Shown: positions 18,650-27,718 of the stretch, piece by piece
Position numbering within the stretch: the stretch's first letter is position 1
Layout of the letters: each line of letters starts with the position of its first letter
DNA from: Janthinobacterium sp. 67
GTDB lineage: Bacteria > Pseudomonadota > Gammaproteobacteria > Burkholderiales > Burkholderiaceae_D
Reading direction: 5' to 3'
Length of the DNA: 64,000 bases
Assembly: GCF_002797895.1 (NCBI RefSeq)
Contig: NZ_PGES01000001.1
Span: 5,208,001-5,272,000 of the forward strand
Position numbers and translations under genes: made by a program
The notes under the pieces: model-generated
The model's database searches: none
Told to the model about the DNA's origin: nothing
Seen by the model: the letters and a program-made list of their open reading frames with translations, nothing else

Positions 18650-19981
18650 ATGGACGACGCAACTTTTCTCATCGCACGGCGCAAAAGCCTGTACTGGCGC
18701 ATCCACTTCTGGGCCGCGCTGATCGCTTCGCCCTTCGCGCTGGTGGCCACCCTGACGGGCATCCTGTACGTGTTCACGCCGCAGATCGAAACAAGGCTGT
18801 ACCAGCACCTCGACCACGTGGCGCCGCAAGCGTCCATGCTGCCGCTGGACGCCGCCGTGGCGGCCGCCGAACGGGCCGCGCCGCGTGGCTGGACGGTGCA
18901 GCACGTGGTGCCGCCGTTCCAGGCGAACGACGCGGTGCAGGTGGCGTTCGCGCCGCCCGGCGGCGCGCACGATGAACATGCTGGACATGGGATGCCGGTG
19001 AAAGCCAGGCCGAAGTTCGGCCTGCCCGCGCAAGCCATCGTCGTCTACGTGAACCCTTACGATGCGCGCGTGCTGGGCAGCCTGGCCAGCAGCGAGCGCT
19101 TTGGCAACTGGGCCAAGAAACTGCATTCGCGCCTGCTGCAAAACGATGGCTGGCGCTGGATGATCGAGCTGGCGGCCAGCTGGCTGATGGTGATGCTGGT
19201 GACGGGCGTGGTGCTGTGGTGGCCGCGCGGCGCGCAATCGGGCTTGCCGAAGCGAGGCGCGCGGGGCCGCAACGGCTGGCGCCAGTGGCATGCGTTTCTT
19301 GGCGTGGCGCTCGGCATCGTCAGCGTCGTGATCCTGACGACGGGACTGACGTGGAGCCAGCAGGCAGGCGGCCGCATCCGCGCGCTGCGCGACGTCAGCG
19401 GCCAGGCGCCGCCGCCCGTGCCGCGCGGCCTGCATTCGCGCGAGGAGGGCGCTCCGCTCGACTGGCAGGATGCGTGGCAGGTGGCGCGCAGCCATGCGCC
19501 CGCCATCGCCGTGCAGCTGACGGCGCCGGCCAGCCAGGACGACGTGTGGCGCGCCACCATGGCCGACCGCAGCCAGCCCAGCTTGCGCTTCGACCTGCAG
19601 TTCGACGCCTACAGCGGCAAGCCCCTGTATTACGCGGGGTGGGAGGCGCAGACGGCGTTCGGCAAGGCGACCGCCATCGGCATCCCGTTCCATCGCGGCG
19701 AATTCGGCTGGTGGAACCAGGCCTTGCTGCTGCTGTTCGGCGCCAGCGTGCTGTTCTCGCTGGTGTCGGGCTGGGTGATGTTTTTCAAACGGCGCTTGCC
19801 AGGCTCGCTGGGCTTGCCCAAGCTGCTGCCGGGCGCCTGGACGTCGCCTTCCATGCTGGCCTGGCTGACGGCGGCCGCCATGTGTGCGCTGATGCCCTTG
19901 CTGCTCGTTTCCGGCGGCATGCTGATGCTGCTCGAACTGGGGCTGGCACGGGCCATGCGCTGGCGCCGGGCTGCGCGATGA
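18650..19981 (+). CDS. PepSY-associated transmembrane protein
   Basis: 443 residues from ATG 18650, chosen because GAGG (18640-18643) lies six bases before it; GTG 18638 and ATG 18644 are in-frame alternatives overlapping the receptor stop. About four membrane helices are visible: near 20-45 (IHFWAALIASPFALVATLTGILYVF), 170-195, 220-245 and 355-380, with a PepSY-type periplasmic region between. Members are often encoded with TonB receptors for siderophores or metals and some are thought to be ferric or cupric reductases. A His-rich patch (GGAHDEHAGHG) near residue 105 could bind metal. Function is inferred from context. Confidence 0.8.
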   Translation: MDDATFLIARRKSLYWRIHFWAALIASPFALVATLTGILYVFTPQIETRLYQHLDHVAPQASMLPLDAAVAAAERAAPRGWTVQHVVPPFQANDAVQVAFAPPGGAHDEHAGHGMPVKARPKFGLPAQAIVVYVNPYDARVLGSLASSERFGNWAKKLHSRLLQNDGWRWMIELAASWLMVMLVTGVVLWWPRGAQSGLPKRGARGRNGWRQWHAFLGVALGIVSVVILTTGLTWSQQAGGRIRALRDVSGQAPPPVPRGLHSREEGAPLDWQDAWQVARSHAPAIAVQLTAPASQDDVWRATMADRSQPSLRFDLQFDAYSGKPLYYAGWEAQTAFGKATAIGIPFHRGEFGWWNQALLLLFGASVLFSLVSGWVMFFKRRLPGSLGLPKLLPGAWTSPSMLAWLTAAAMCALMPLLLVSGGMLMLLELGLARAMRWRRAAR

Positions 19982-20070
19982 AGGCATACATGGCCAGGCG
20001 CTTGCTGGGCTAGAATGAGGGGGCGCGGCCAGGCTCGTTGCCATGGGCCGCACCTTTGCAATGGCCGAAC

Positions 20071-20463
20071 ATGATATTCATCGATTTCCCCGCCTTGTCC
20101 GCACTGGCCGCCACGTCGGCGCTGGTGACAAAAAAATGCAGCTGCTGCGCCGTGCCGCTCGATGCCTGGCAGCGCCTGCCCACTTCGCTGGAACTGGACC
20201 GCTTTGAAGAAATCGGCACCCTGCGCGAAGACCCGTACGAGGAACCGACGTTTGCCGAGCATCACCCGTACGGCACGCGCTACGACAGCGTCGATGCGCC
20301 CATCGCGCCGCGCTACTATCCCGCGAACCTGAGCCAGGTGGCCCGCTGCCTGGACTGCGGCCGCCACTACCTGCGCTACAACGAGGCGGGCGGCTATTTC
20401 ACGGAACTGCGCATCCGCGCGTTGCGCCCGGAATTGCTGGCCGACGCGCCGCTGTCAACGTGA
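20071..20463 (+). CDS. Hypothetical protein with two CxxC pairs
   Basis: 130 residues from ATG 20071; a TTG at 20038 would add eleven residues. There are two cysteine pairs, KCSCC near residue 23 and RCLDCGRHY near 95, separated by an acidic, Pro- and Tyr-rich region. This looks like a small zinc-binding or metal-binding protein without a signal peptide. No family was recognised. It follows the PepSY gene by about 90 bases on the same strand, so it may belong to the same metal-related group, but no overlap links them. It meets the catR gene tail to tail. Confidence 0.6.
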   Translation: MIFIDFPALSALAATSALVTKKCSCCAVPLDAWQRLPTSLELDRFEEIGTLREDPYEEPTFAEHHPYGTRYDSVDAPIAPRYYPANLSQVARCLDCGRHYLRYNEAGGYFTELRIRALRPELLADAPLST

Positions 20464-20466
20464 GGG

Positions 20467-21381
20467 CTACAGGCTTTCCTTGACGTGCGCGATGCCGTGT
20501 TCATCGTAGATCGAGTACACGGCAGCGAGGATGTTTTCCAGCTCGGGCGAGCGGTCCCTATGCCGCATGCTGAATAAGATGGGCGAGAACGCATGCTTGT
20601 CGTCCAGCTTGCGGTACACGACGTTCCGGTGATGCATGGCCTGCACGCTTTCGGGCACGATGGAAATGCCCTGGCCGGCGGCCACCAGTCCCATGGAAAT
20701 TTGCAGTTCGCGCACTTCCGTCACGGGGCCGGGCGTGACATTGCCTTCGCTGAACATGGCCAGCACCTGGTCGGCAAAGCTGGGGCGGGGCGCTTTCGGA
20801 TACACGAGCAGGGTTTCGTGGATCAGGTCAATCAGGCGCAAGCCGCCTTCGCCCTTGGCCAGCCGGTGGCCGGGCGGCAGGGCCACCACCAGCTGCTCCT
20901 CGCGCAGCAGGATGCGGCGGATGCTGGGGTCTTCACTTTTCAGGCGTCCGAAACCCACGTCGATGCGGCCTTCCTTCAGGGCCTTCAACTGCTGCACCGT
21001 CGTCATCTCATGCAGGGTCACGTCGACCTCGGGATGGCGCTCGCAAAAGCGGTGCACGATGTCGGGCAATTCTCCATACAGGGTCGAGGCGACGAAGCCG
21101 ATCGACAGCGTGCGTTCCAGCTTGCCCACGCGCTGCGTCATCGCCTGCAGGTCGCGCACCTGGTCGAGCAGGGGGCGCGCATGGGCGAGAAAAAACTCGC
21201 CCGCTTCCGTCAGCCGCAAGGGGCGCGACCCTTTTTCGATCAGCGCCACGCCCAAGGTTTCTTCCAGCTGCTGCATCTGCCGGCTCAGCGGCGGCTGCGC
21301 GATGTGCAGGCGCGCGGCGGCCCGCGTGAAGTTCCTTTCCTCTGCGACCGCAACGAAGTAGCGCAAGTGCCGTAATTCCAT
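20467..21381 (-). CDS. catR: LysR-type regulator of catechol/muconate catabolism (CatR/CatM-like)
   Basis: 304 residues from ATG 21381 (MELRHLRYFVAVAEE), the start typical of the CatM/BenM group. AAAGG stands seven bases upstream of it, whereas ATG 21387 is too close. The helix-turn-helix reads NFTRAAARLHIAQPPLSRQM; the effector domain starts near residue 90 with the family pattern GFVASTLYG. CatR proteins respond to cis,cis-muconate and switch on the ortho-cleavage genes. It is divergent from catB-catC-pcaD, and an ATAC-N7-GTAT operator overlaps its start codon, so it probably represses its own synthesis. Confidence 0.87.
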   Translation of the reverse strand: MELRHLRYFVAVAEERNFTRAAARLHIAQPPLSRQMQQLEETLGVALIEKGSRPLRLTEAGEFFLAHARPLLDQVRDLQAMTQRVGKLERTLSIGFVASTLYGELPDIVHRFCERHPEVDVTLHEMTTVQQLKALKEGRIDVGFGRLKSEDPSIRRILLREEQLVVALPPGHRLAKGEGGLRLIDLIHETLLVYPKAPRPSFADQVLAMFSEGNVTPGPVTEVRELQISMGLVAAGQGISIVPESVQAMHHRNVVYRKLDDKHAFSPILFSMRHRDRSPELENILAAVYSIYDEHGIAHVKESL

Positions 21382-21385
21382 CTTC

Positions 21386-21411
21386 ATACCTTTCAGGTAT
21401 AGGTTTGATAC
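21386..21411. promoter_or_regulatory. CatR operator (ATAC-N7-GTAT-N7-ATAC)
   Basis: ATAC (21386-21389), seven bases, GTAT (21397-21400), seven bases, ATAC (21408-21411). The first pair exactly matches the ATAC-N7-GTAT consensus recognised by CatM and BenM. The third tetrad gives an overlapping reversed half-site. It lies within the catR/catB intergenic region and covers the bases around the catR translation start. Confidence 0.65.
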
Positions 21412-21483
21412 CAACTCGGTGTTGGACGTGGGGATATTTGGGGAATATCGTGTCACCACTCCACAGAATTATACGGAATAAAT

Positions 21484-22593
21484 ATGATTCAAAATATCGA
21501 GACCTACCTGGTCGATGTGCCTACCATCCGTCCTCACCGCATGTCGGTCGCCACCATGAATACGCAAACCCTGGTGCTGGTGCGGCTGCGCTGCGCCGAC
21601 GGCATCACGGGCTGGGGCGAAGCGACCACCATCGGCGGCCTGGGCTACGGCGGCGAAAGCCCGGAAAGCATCAAGACGAATATCGACACCTATATCGCGC
21701 CGCTGCTGGTCGGCATGGAAGCGAGTGCAGTGGCCAAGGCCATGGCCAGGGTGCGCAAGCTTATCCAGGGCAACCGCTTCGCCAAGTGCGCGATCGAGAC
21801 GGCCCTGCTGGACGCGCAGGCGCGCCGCCTGGGCGTGCCGCTGTCGGAATTGCTGGGCGGGCGCGTGCGCGATGCGCTGCCCGTGGCCTGGGTACTGGCC
21901 AGCGGCGACACGGCGCGCGATATCGCCGAAGGGGAAAAAATGCTGGACTTGCGCCGCCACCGCATCTTCAAGCTGAAGATCGGTTTGCGCGACGTGATGG
22001 ACGACGTGGCCCACGTGCTGGAAATCAAGCGGGCGCTGGGCGAACGGGCCAGCGTGCGCGTCGACGTCAACCAGGCCTGGAGCGAGACGGACGCCGTGCG
22101 CGGCATCGCCGCACTGGAAGCGGGCGGCGTCGACCTGATCGAGCAACCGGTCAAGGCCGGCAACCGCGCCGCGCTGGCGCGCCTGAAGCAGCGCTTCGAC
22201 GTGGCCATCATGGCCGACGAAGCCCTGCATGGCCCGGCCGACGCGCTGGCGCTGGCGCAAGCCGATGCGGCCGACGTGTACGCGGTAAAAATCACGCAGT
22301 CGGGCGGATTGATGCCGGCGCTGGAAGTGGCCACCGTTGCGCGCCTGGCGGGCGTGGGCCTGTACGGCGGCACCATGCTCGAAGGCGGCGTCGGCACGGC
22401 CGCCACGGCCCACGTGTGCTCCACGTTCGCGGAGCTGGCCTGGGGCACGGAGCTGTTCGGGCCACTGCTGCTGACGCAGGAAGTCTTGCGCGAGCCGCTC
22501 GTCTACCGCGACTTCATGCTGCAGGTGCCGACAGGCCCGGGCCTGGGCGTCGAGATCGATATGGACAAGCTGCGTTCCATGCAGCGTCAATAA
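21484..22593 (+). CDS. catB: Muconate cycloisomerase
   Basis: 369 residues, normal for the enolase-superfamily enzyme. The KxK motif (FKLKIG, Lys163 and Lys165), metal ligands Asp194 (VDVNQAW), Glu220 (LIEQPV) and Asp245 (ADEAL), and the opposing Lys269 (YAVKI) are all present. It converts cis,cis-muconate to muconolactone in the ortho-cleavage (beta-ketoadipate) branch for catechol. It starts a three-gene operon with catC and pcaD, divergent from catR. The catechol dioxygenase gene catA is not in this window. Confidence 0.9.
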   Translation: MIQNIETYLVDVPTIRPHRMSVATMNTQTLVLVRLRCADGITGWGEATTIGGLGYGGESPESIKTNIDTYIAPLLVGMEASAVAKAMARVRKLIQGNRFAKCAIETALLDAQARRLGVPLSELLGGRVRDALPVAWVLASGDTARDIAEGEKMLDLRRHRIFKLKIGLRDVMDDVAHVLEIKRALGERASVRVDVNQAWSETDAVRGIAALEAGGVDLIEQPVKAGNRAALARLKQRFDVAIMADEALHGPADALALAQADAADVYAVKITQSGGLMPALEVATVARLAGVGLYGGTMLEGGVGTAATAHVCSTFAELAWGTELFGPLLLTQEVLREPLVYRDFMLQVPTGPGLGVEIDMDKLRSMQRQ

Positions 22594-22602
22594 GGAGAAA
22601 CC

Positions 22603-22893
22603 ATGTTATTCCATGTACGCATGAACGTGAACCTGCCCTTGAGCATGCCCGCCGAACAGGCGGCGCAGCTCAAGCAAACGGAAAAGGAACTGGCGCAGCG
22701 CCTGCAGCACGAGGGCAAGTGGCGCCACCTGTGGCGCATCGCCGGCCAGTACGCCAACGTCAGCGTCTTCGACGTGGACAGCGTGGACGAGCTGCATCAT
22801 TTGCTCACTTCCCTGCCGCTGTTTCCCTACATGCAGATCGACGTGATGCCGCTGTGCCGCCATCCCTCGTCGGTGCGCGACGACGATTCCTGA
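22603..22893 (+). CDS. catC: Muconolactone delta-isomerase
   Basis: 96 residues, the usual length. The opening MLFHVRMNVNLP, the WRHLWRIAGQYANVSVFDV segment and the ending MDVMPLCRHPSS-like stretch (here IDVMPLCRHPSS) identify the family. It converts muconolactone to 3-oxoadipate enol-lactone and assembles as a ring-shaped decamer in known members. It lies nine bases after catB with AAGGAG just upstream and precedes pcaD by eleven bases. Confidence 0.92.
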   Translation: MLFHVRMNVNLPLSMPAEQAAQLKQTEKELAQRLQHEGKWRHLWRIAGQYANVSVFDVDSVDELHHLLTSLPLFPYMQIDVMPLCRHPSSVRDDDS

Positions 22894-22904
22894 GGAGGCA
22901 TGCC

Positions 22905-23708
22905 ATGACGCAGATAGGCAATGACACCGTCGGGCAGACGTGCGACGTGGACGGTATCGGCCTGCATTACCGCACGGATGGCGCGCGCCGCAAGCCTTGC
23001 CTGGTCCTGTCGAATTCCCTGGGCACGGATTTGTCCATGTGGGACGCGCAAGCGTCCGCGCTGGCCGGCGACTTTTTCGTCGTGCGCTACGACACGCGCG
23101 GCCATGGCCAGTCGGCCAGCGGTAGCGCGCCGTTCGGCATCGAGCGGCTGGGGCTGGACGTGGTGGCGCTGCTCGACCACCTCGATGTGGAGCGCGCCGC
23201 CTTCTGCGGCATTTCCATGGGCGGCTTGACGGGCCAATGGCTGGGCATACACCAGCCGCGGCGTTTGACGCACCTTGTGCTGGCGAATACGGCGGCGCGC
23301 ATCGGCGGCGCCGCGCCGTGGCAGCTGCGGGCGGAGCAGGTGCGCCGCGACGGCATGGCTGCCGTGGCCGAGAGCGCCGCCACGCGCTGGTTCACGCCGC
23401 GGTTCATCGCGCGCGAAGCGGACACGGTGGCGCGCCTGGCCGGCATTTTGCGCGGCCAGGATGCGGGCGGCTATGCGGCCTGCTGCGACATGCTGGCCCA
23501 GGCGGACTTGCACACCGGCGTCGGCACGATCACCGCGCCGACCCTGATCATCGCGGGCGAGCACGATCCCGTGACCACCGTCGACGACGGGCGCTGGCTG
23601 CAACAGCAGATCGCGGGCGCCCGCCTGGCAAGCCTGCCGGCCTCGCATATCTCGAACATCGAGGCGGCGGACATGTTTACGGCGCAGTTGCGGACTTTTT
23701 TAGTGTGA
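22905..23708 (+). CDS. pcaD: 3-oxoadipate enol-lactonase
   Basis: 267 residues, an alpha/beta hydrolase. The nucleophile elbow is GISMGG (Ser104), the oxyanion region SNSLGTDLSMWD is characteristic of PcaD, and the acid and base lie in GEHDPVT and ASHISN. GGAGG (22894-22898) stands six bases before ATG 22905. It hydrolyses the enol-lactone made by CatC to 3-oxoadipate. It is not fused to carboxymuconolactone decarboxylase as in some actinobacteria. As the last gene of catB-catC-pcaD it completes the catechol branch down to 3-oxoadipate. Confidence 0.88.
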   Translation: MTQIGNDTVGQTCDVDGIGLHYRTDGARRKPCLVLSNSLGTDLSMWDAQASALAGDFFVVRYDTRGHGQSASGSAPFGIERLGLDVVALLDHLDVERAAFCGISMGGLTGQWLGIHQPRRLTHLVLANTAARIGGAAPWQLRAEQVRRDGMAAVAESAATRWFTPRFIAREADTVARLAGILRGQDAGGYAACCDMLAQADLHTGVGTITAPTLIIAGEHDPVTTVDDGRWLQQQIAGARLASLPASHISNIEAADMFTAQLRTFLV

Positions 23709-23839
23709 GGCTTGCTGTACCGTATCGGTATGGCGGGAATGCGGCTTTCTCCTGAGCACCGCCGCCGGCTGGTCCGGCATGCGGCAGGGGAAGCTTTCTT
23801 GAAAAATAATAATAAGAAAAGCAGACTTGGAGTAGACGG

Positions 23840-25237
23840 ATGGAAAACAGATTGATCATCATCGCAGCGGTCACGGTGGGCTATTTCGCCCTCATGTCGT
23901 ACATTACCTATAGCGTGCGCAAGCATGCCAACAGTGCCGAGGGCATGACGGCGGGCGGGCGCAATTATCCCGCCTTCCTGATCGGCGCCTTGCTGCTGTC
24001 GGAATTCATCGGCAGTTCCGTCAGCATCGGCACGGCCCAGAAGGGCTATGAACTGGGCATTTCCGCCGCGTGGAACCTGGTGGCGCTGTCGCTGGGCTTT
24101 TTCCTGCTGGCCATCGTGCTGGTGAAAAAATACAAGGAAAGCGGGCAGTCGACGATTTCCGGCATCCTCGCGCAAACGTATGGCGAGCCCGTGCGCTATG
24201 CGGCGTCCATCCTCACCATCGTCGCGCTGAGCATCGTTGCCGTGGCCCTGTATGCGAGCGGCGGCGCCGTGCTGGCGGCCGTGCTGCACATCAACAAGAC
24301 GGTGGCCATCTTGCTGGTGGGCGCCATCACCGTGATCTACGTCAGCCTGGGCGGCATGCGCTCGGTCGTGTACACCAATTTCGCCCATTCCATCGTCAAA
24401 TACCTGGGCGTGATCCTGGCGCTGGCGTATGCGCTGGAAGCAACGGGCGGCATCGGCGCGCTGCAGGCGCAGCTGCCGGCCAAGATGTTCAACTGGGTCG
24501 AGATCGGCTGGGGCCAGATCATCGCCTGGATGATCGGCGGCATCGGTTCCATCTTTGCCACGCAATACGTGATCCAGGCCCTGGTCAGCACGGACAACCC
24601 GGCCGTGGCCAAGCGCGCCTGCTATTACGTGTCGTCGCTGATGATCCCGTTCGGCCTGATGGCGGCCTTGATCGGCATGTGCAGCGCCGTGCTGTATCCG
24701 GGCATGAAGTCGATCGACGCCTTCCCCACCCTGATCGCCCACATGCCGGCGTTTTCCGCCAGCATCATGATCGTGGGACTGGCCGGCGCCCTGTTCGGCG
24801 GCATTTCCGCCACCACGCTGGCATCGGCCACCCTGGCCATGAAGGATTTTTATGATCCCTGGTACAACAAGGCGAAGAACGACGCGAAATCGCTGATGTT
24901 CCTGCGCATCGCCATCGTCGTGGCCGGCCTGCTGCCGCTGGTGCTGGCGCTGTATGCGGAAAAACTGCTGATGATCGCCTTCCTCGGCAAGGCCCTGCGC
25001 GCCACCCTGGCCGTGCTGGTGCTGATGGCCTTCTATGCGCCGAAATTCGGCACGCCGCGCGGCGCCTTTGTCGGCGTGATCGTTTCCGTGATCGCCACCA
25101 TCGGCTGGTTCCTGGCGGGTAATCCGTATGGCGTGGACAGTTCCTACCTGGCGCTGGCCGGTCCGCTGCTGACCATGGGCATCAGCCATGTGTTCAAGCC
25201 GGCGCAGCCGGTGGGTACCGCGCCGGCCGTGAAATAG
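23840..25237 (+). CDS. Sodium:solute symporter (SSS family)
   Basis: 465 residues with about thirteen membrane helices, in the range for SSS transporters. The early segment AEGMTAGGRNYPAFLIGALLL and the GSSVSIGTAQKGYELGISAAW stretch correspond to the first Na+-site helices. GGAG lies about nine bases upstream of the ATG. Such proteins import organic acids, amino acids or sugars with Na+. The substrate is not evident; the gene stands alone after the cat operon and could serve an aromatic or organic acid. It meets the next gene tail to tail with two bases between. Confidence 0.83.
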   Translation: MENRLIIIAAVTVGYFALMSYITYSVRKHANSAEGMTAGGRNYPAFLIGALLLSEFIGSSVSIGTAQKGYELGISAAWNLVALSLGFFLLAIVLVKKYKESGQSTISGILAQTYGEPVRYAASILTIVALSIVAVALYASGGAVLAAVLHINKTVAILLVGAITVIYVSLGGMRSVVYTNFAHSIVKYLGVILALAYALEATGGIGALQAQLPAKMFNWVEIGWGQIIAWMIGGIGSIFATQYVIQALVSTDNPAVAKRACYYVSSLMIPFGLMAALIGMCSAVLYPGMKSIDAFPTLIAHMPAFSASIMIVGLAGALFGGISATTLASATLAMKDFYDPWYNKAKNDAKSLMFLRIAIVVAGLLPLVLALYAEKLLMIAFLGKALRATLAVLVLMAFYAPKFGTPRGAFVGVIVSVIATIGWFLAGNPYGVDSSYLALAGPLLTMGISHVFKPAQPVGTAPAVK

Positions 25238-25239
25238 CA

Positions 25240-26163
25240 TCAGGCTGGCGCGGCCTTCAGCCAGCGCATCAGGCGTGGCTGGAGGTAGGGCAGGAACACG
25301 AGGAAACACAGGCCCACACACAGGTTGAAAATCAGGTGGGCGGCCGCCACGGCCGTGCCGGCCAGAGGCAGCAAAGCGTCCGACAGGGCGGGGATGAAAG
25401 GGAAGAAGGCCAGCGCGCCAGCCAGGTTGAACAGGAAGTTGGCCTTGGCCGTGGCTTGCGCGTTGGCGCTCATCTGCAGGCTCGACAGCAGCGCCGTCGA
25501 GGTGGAGCCGACATTCGCGCCCACCACGATGGCGATGGCCGCCTCGGCCGGGATCAACTGGTGCTGCGTCAGCACGATGGCCAGGCCGGTGGAGACGCTG
25601 CTCGATTGCACCAGCGCCGTAAATAGCGCACCCATCAGCAAGGCGATCCACGGTTCGCGCGCCTGCGCCAAGGTATCGACAAACCACGGCTGCGCCTGCA
25701 GCGGCTTGAGTTCGCTTGAAATCAGGTCCAGAGCGAAAAAGATCAGGCCAAAGTAAAACGCCGCCTTGCCCAGCGCCTGTATCTTGCTGGGCAGGCTGGA
25801 GACGAGGGCGCCGGCGATGATGAACAGGGGGCCGATGCCCGTTAGCTTCATCGACACCAGCCAGGCCGTGGCCGTCGTGCCGACATTCGCACCCAGGAGG
25901 ATTGCCAGGCTGCCCGCAAAGCTGATCACTTGCGCGTCGACGAGGGCCACGGCCAGCGCCGTCGTGGCGCTGCTCGACTGCACCAGCGCCGTGGCGATGG
26001 CACCGACGAGAAAGCCATACCAGCGGTTGGTAGTGACCCGGGCCAGCCAGGCTTGCATGCCGGCGCCGCCCATCGCTTGCAGCTCGCGGCTGAAGGCTTG
26101 CAAGCTGTACAAAAACAGCACCACGGCCGAGACGGCCGCGATCAATACCTGGAAATGATTCAT
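25240..26163 (-). CDS. Na/Pi cotransporter family protein (NptA/PNaS type, without PhoU domain)
   Basis: 307 residues containing two inverted copies of the PNaS core: ATALVQSSSATTALAVALV (about 57-75) with LLGANVGTTATAW, and FTALVQSSSVSTGLAIVL (about 181-198) with VVGANVGSTSTAL. The QSSS signatures define the family. About eight to nine hydrophobic segments are visible. Longer bacterial members carry a C-terminal PhoU domain; this one stops after the membrane part. Phosphate is the presumed substrate, with Na+ as coupling ion, but other anions are possible. Confidence 0.84.
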   Translation of the reverse strand: MNHFQVLIAAVSAVVLFLYSLQAFSRELQAMGGAGMQAWLARVTTNRWYGFLVGAIATALVQSSSATTALAVALVDAQVISFAGSLAILLGANVGTTATAWLVSMKLTGIGPLFIIAGALVSSLPSKIQALGKAAFYFGLIFFALDLISSELKPLQAQPWFVDTLAQAREPWIALLMGALFTALVQSSSVSTGLAIVLTQHQLIPAEAAIAIVVGANVGSTSTALLSSLQMSANAQATAKANFLFNLAGALAFFPFIPALSDALLPLAGTAVAAAHLIFNLCVGLCFLVFLPYLQPRLMRWLKAAPA

Positions 26164-26197
26164 GGAGCGGTGCGAGTGAGCGTCGGGGAAGACGCGA

Positions 26198-27592
26198 TCA
26201 TACCAGTCCCGTCAGGTAGTAAATGCCGATCACTAAAAACACGGCCACCGTCTTGATGACGGTGATGCCGAAAATGTCGCGGTAGGACTGGCGGTGCGTG
26301 AGGCCCGTGACGGCCAGCAGGGTGATCACGGCGCCGTTGTGCGGCAAGGTATCCATGCCGCCGCTGGCCATGGCCACCACGCGATGCATGACTTCGAGCG
26401 GAATATGGGCCTGCTGCGCGGCCTGGATGAAACTGTCCGACATGGCCGCTAGTGCGATGCTCATGCCGCCCGAGGCCGAGCCCGTGATGCCGGCCAGGGT
26501 CGTCACGGATACGGCCGCGTTGACGAGCGGATCGGGCACGCTGCGCAAGGTATTGCTGACGGCAAGAAAACCGGGCATGGCCGCGATGACGCCGCCAAAA
26601 CCATATTCGGACGCCGTGTTCATGGCCGCCAGCAAGGCGCCGCCCACGGCCGCCTTGGTGCCGTCGGCAAAGGCGGCGCGGATGCGCCCGAAGGCCGTCA
26701 CGCAGACGAGCAAAATTCCCAGCAACAAGGCGCCTTCCACGGCCCAGATACCGGTTACGGAACCTATCGACGTCGACACGGGCGCATGCAGGCCGGGCAG
26801 GGCCTCGGCGGTGAGCACGTAACTGGCGCCATACCAGTGCGGAATCAGCTTGGTCAGCGCAAAGTTGGCCACGCCCACCAGCACCAAAGGCGCCACCGAC
26901 AGCAACGGATGGGGCAGGTCGCCCACGCCGGCCGTGGCCTTGTCGGCCTCGGCGCCATAACCTTCGCCCGTCGCCATGACGGAACGGCGGCGCCATTCGA
27001 GGAAGGCCAGTCCCATGATCACCGTCAGCACGGCGCCGATGGTGCCCAGCCACGGCGCGGCCCAGCCGGTGGTGTTGAAAAAAGTGGTCGGAATGATGTT
27101 CTGGATCTGCGGCGTGCCCGGCAAAGTATCCATGGTGAAGGAAAACGCGCCCAGGGCGATGGCGCCCGGCATCAGCCGCTTGGGAATATTACTCTGGCGG
27201 TACAGCTCGGCCGCAAACGGGTAGACGGCAAACACCACGACGAACAGCGACACGCCGCCGTACGTCAGCGCCGCGCACACGGCAACGATCACGGCATTGG
27301 CGCGCGCACTGCCGATATAGCGAATGGCGGCCACGACGATGGACTGGGAAAAGCCGGACAGCTCGATCAGCTTGCCGAACACGGCGCCAAGCAAAAAGAC
27401 GGGAAAATACAGCTTGATAAAGCCCACCATCTTTTCCATGAAGATGCCGCTGAACACGGCCGGCACGGCCGACGGATCGGTCAGCAGCACGGCGCCGAGC
27501 GCAGCGACGGGTGCAAACAGGATCACGCTGTAGCCGCGGTAGGCGGCCAGCATCAGGAAGGCCAGAGCGGCCAGAACTATCAGGAAAGACAT
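26198..27592 (-). CDS. GntP family permease
   Basis: 464 residues, strongly hydrophobic, with about twelve membrane segments. Signatures of the gluconate/H+ symporter-type (GntP/CitMHS-like) family are seen: an early helix pair, GALLTYGGVSLFVVVF-like sequence (here AALTYGGVSLFVVVFAV) and MDTLPGTPQIQNIIPTTFF, which is typical of the subgroup transporting hydroxy acids. The substrate may be 3-hydroxybutyrate, gluconate or another carboxylate. It is 34 bases upstream of, and in the same direction as, the Na/Pi-type gene. Confidence 0.82.
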   Translation of the reverse strand: MSFLIVLAALAFLMLAAYRGYSVILFAPVAALGAVLLTDPSAVPAVFSGIFMEKMVGFIKLYFPVFLLGAVFGKLIELSGFSQSIVVAAIRYIGSARANAVIVAVCAALTYGGVSLFVVVFAVYPFAAELYRQSNIPKRLMPGAIALGAFSFTMDTLPGTPQIQNIIPTTFFNTTGWAAPWLGTIGAVLTVIMGLAFLEWRRRSVMATGEGYGAEADKATAGVGDLPHPLLSVAPLVLVGVANFALTKLIPHWYGASYVLTAEALPGLHAPVSTSIGSVTGIWAVEGALLLGILLVCVTAFGRIRAAFADGTKAAVGGALLAAMNTASEYGFGGVIAAMPGFLAVSNTLRSVPDPLVNAAVSVTTLAGITGSASGGMSIALAAMSDSFIQAAQQAHIPLEVMHRVVAMASGGMDTLPHNGAVITLLAVTGLTHRQSYRDIFGITVIKTVAVFLVIGIYYLTGLV

Positions 27593-27718
27593 CGGTCAGG
27601 CCCTTGCGAGAGAAGTGGTTAAGATGTTAATGGCGAAATTAATATCATACTTCCCGGCGGCACACCAACGCGCAGGTCAAGGTGCAAGCAGTTCAAGCTG
27701 GCGCGTGAGGGGCGAGGC

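Noticed and set aside
21405..23708. Plus-strand frame of about 767 codons running through catB and catC into pcaD
   Set aside because: Only its last part is the pcaD frame; the upstream part lies over catB and catC in the wrong frame. The pcaD start at 22905 has a strong ribosome binding site.
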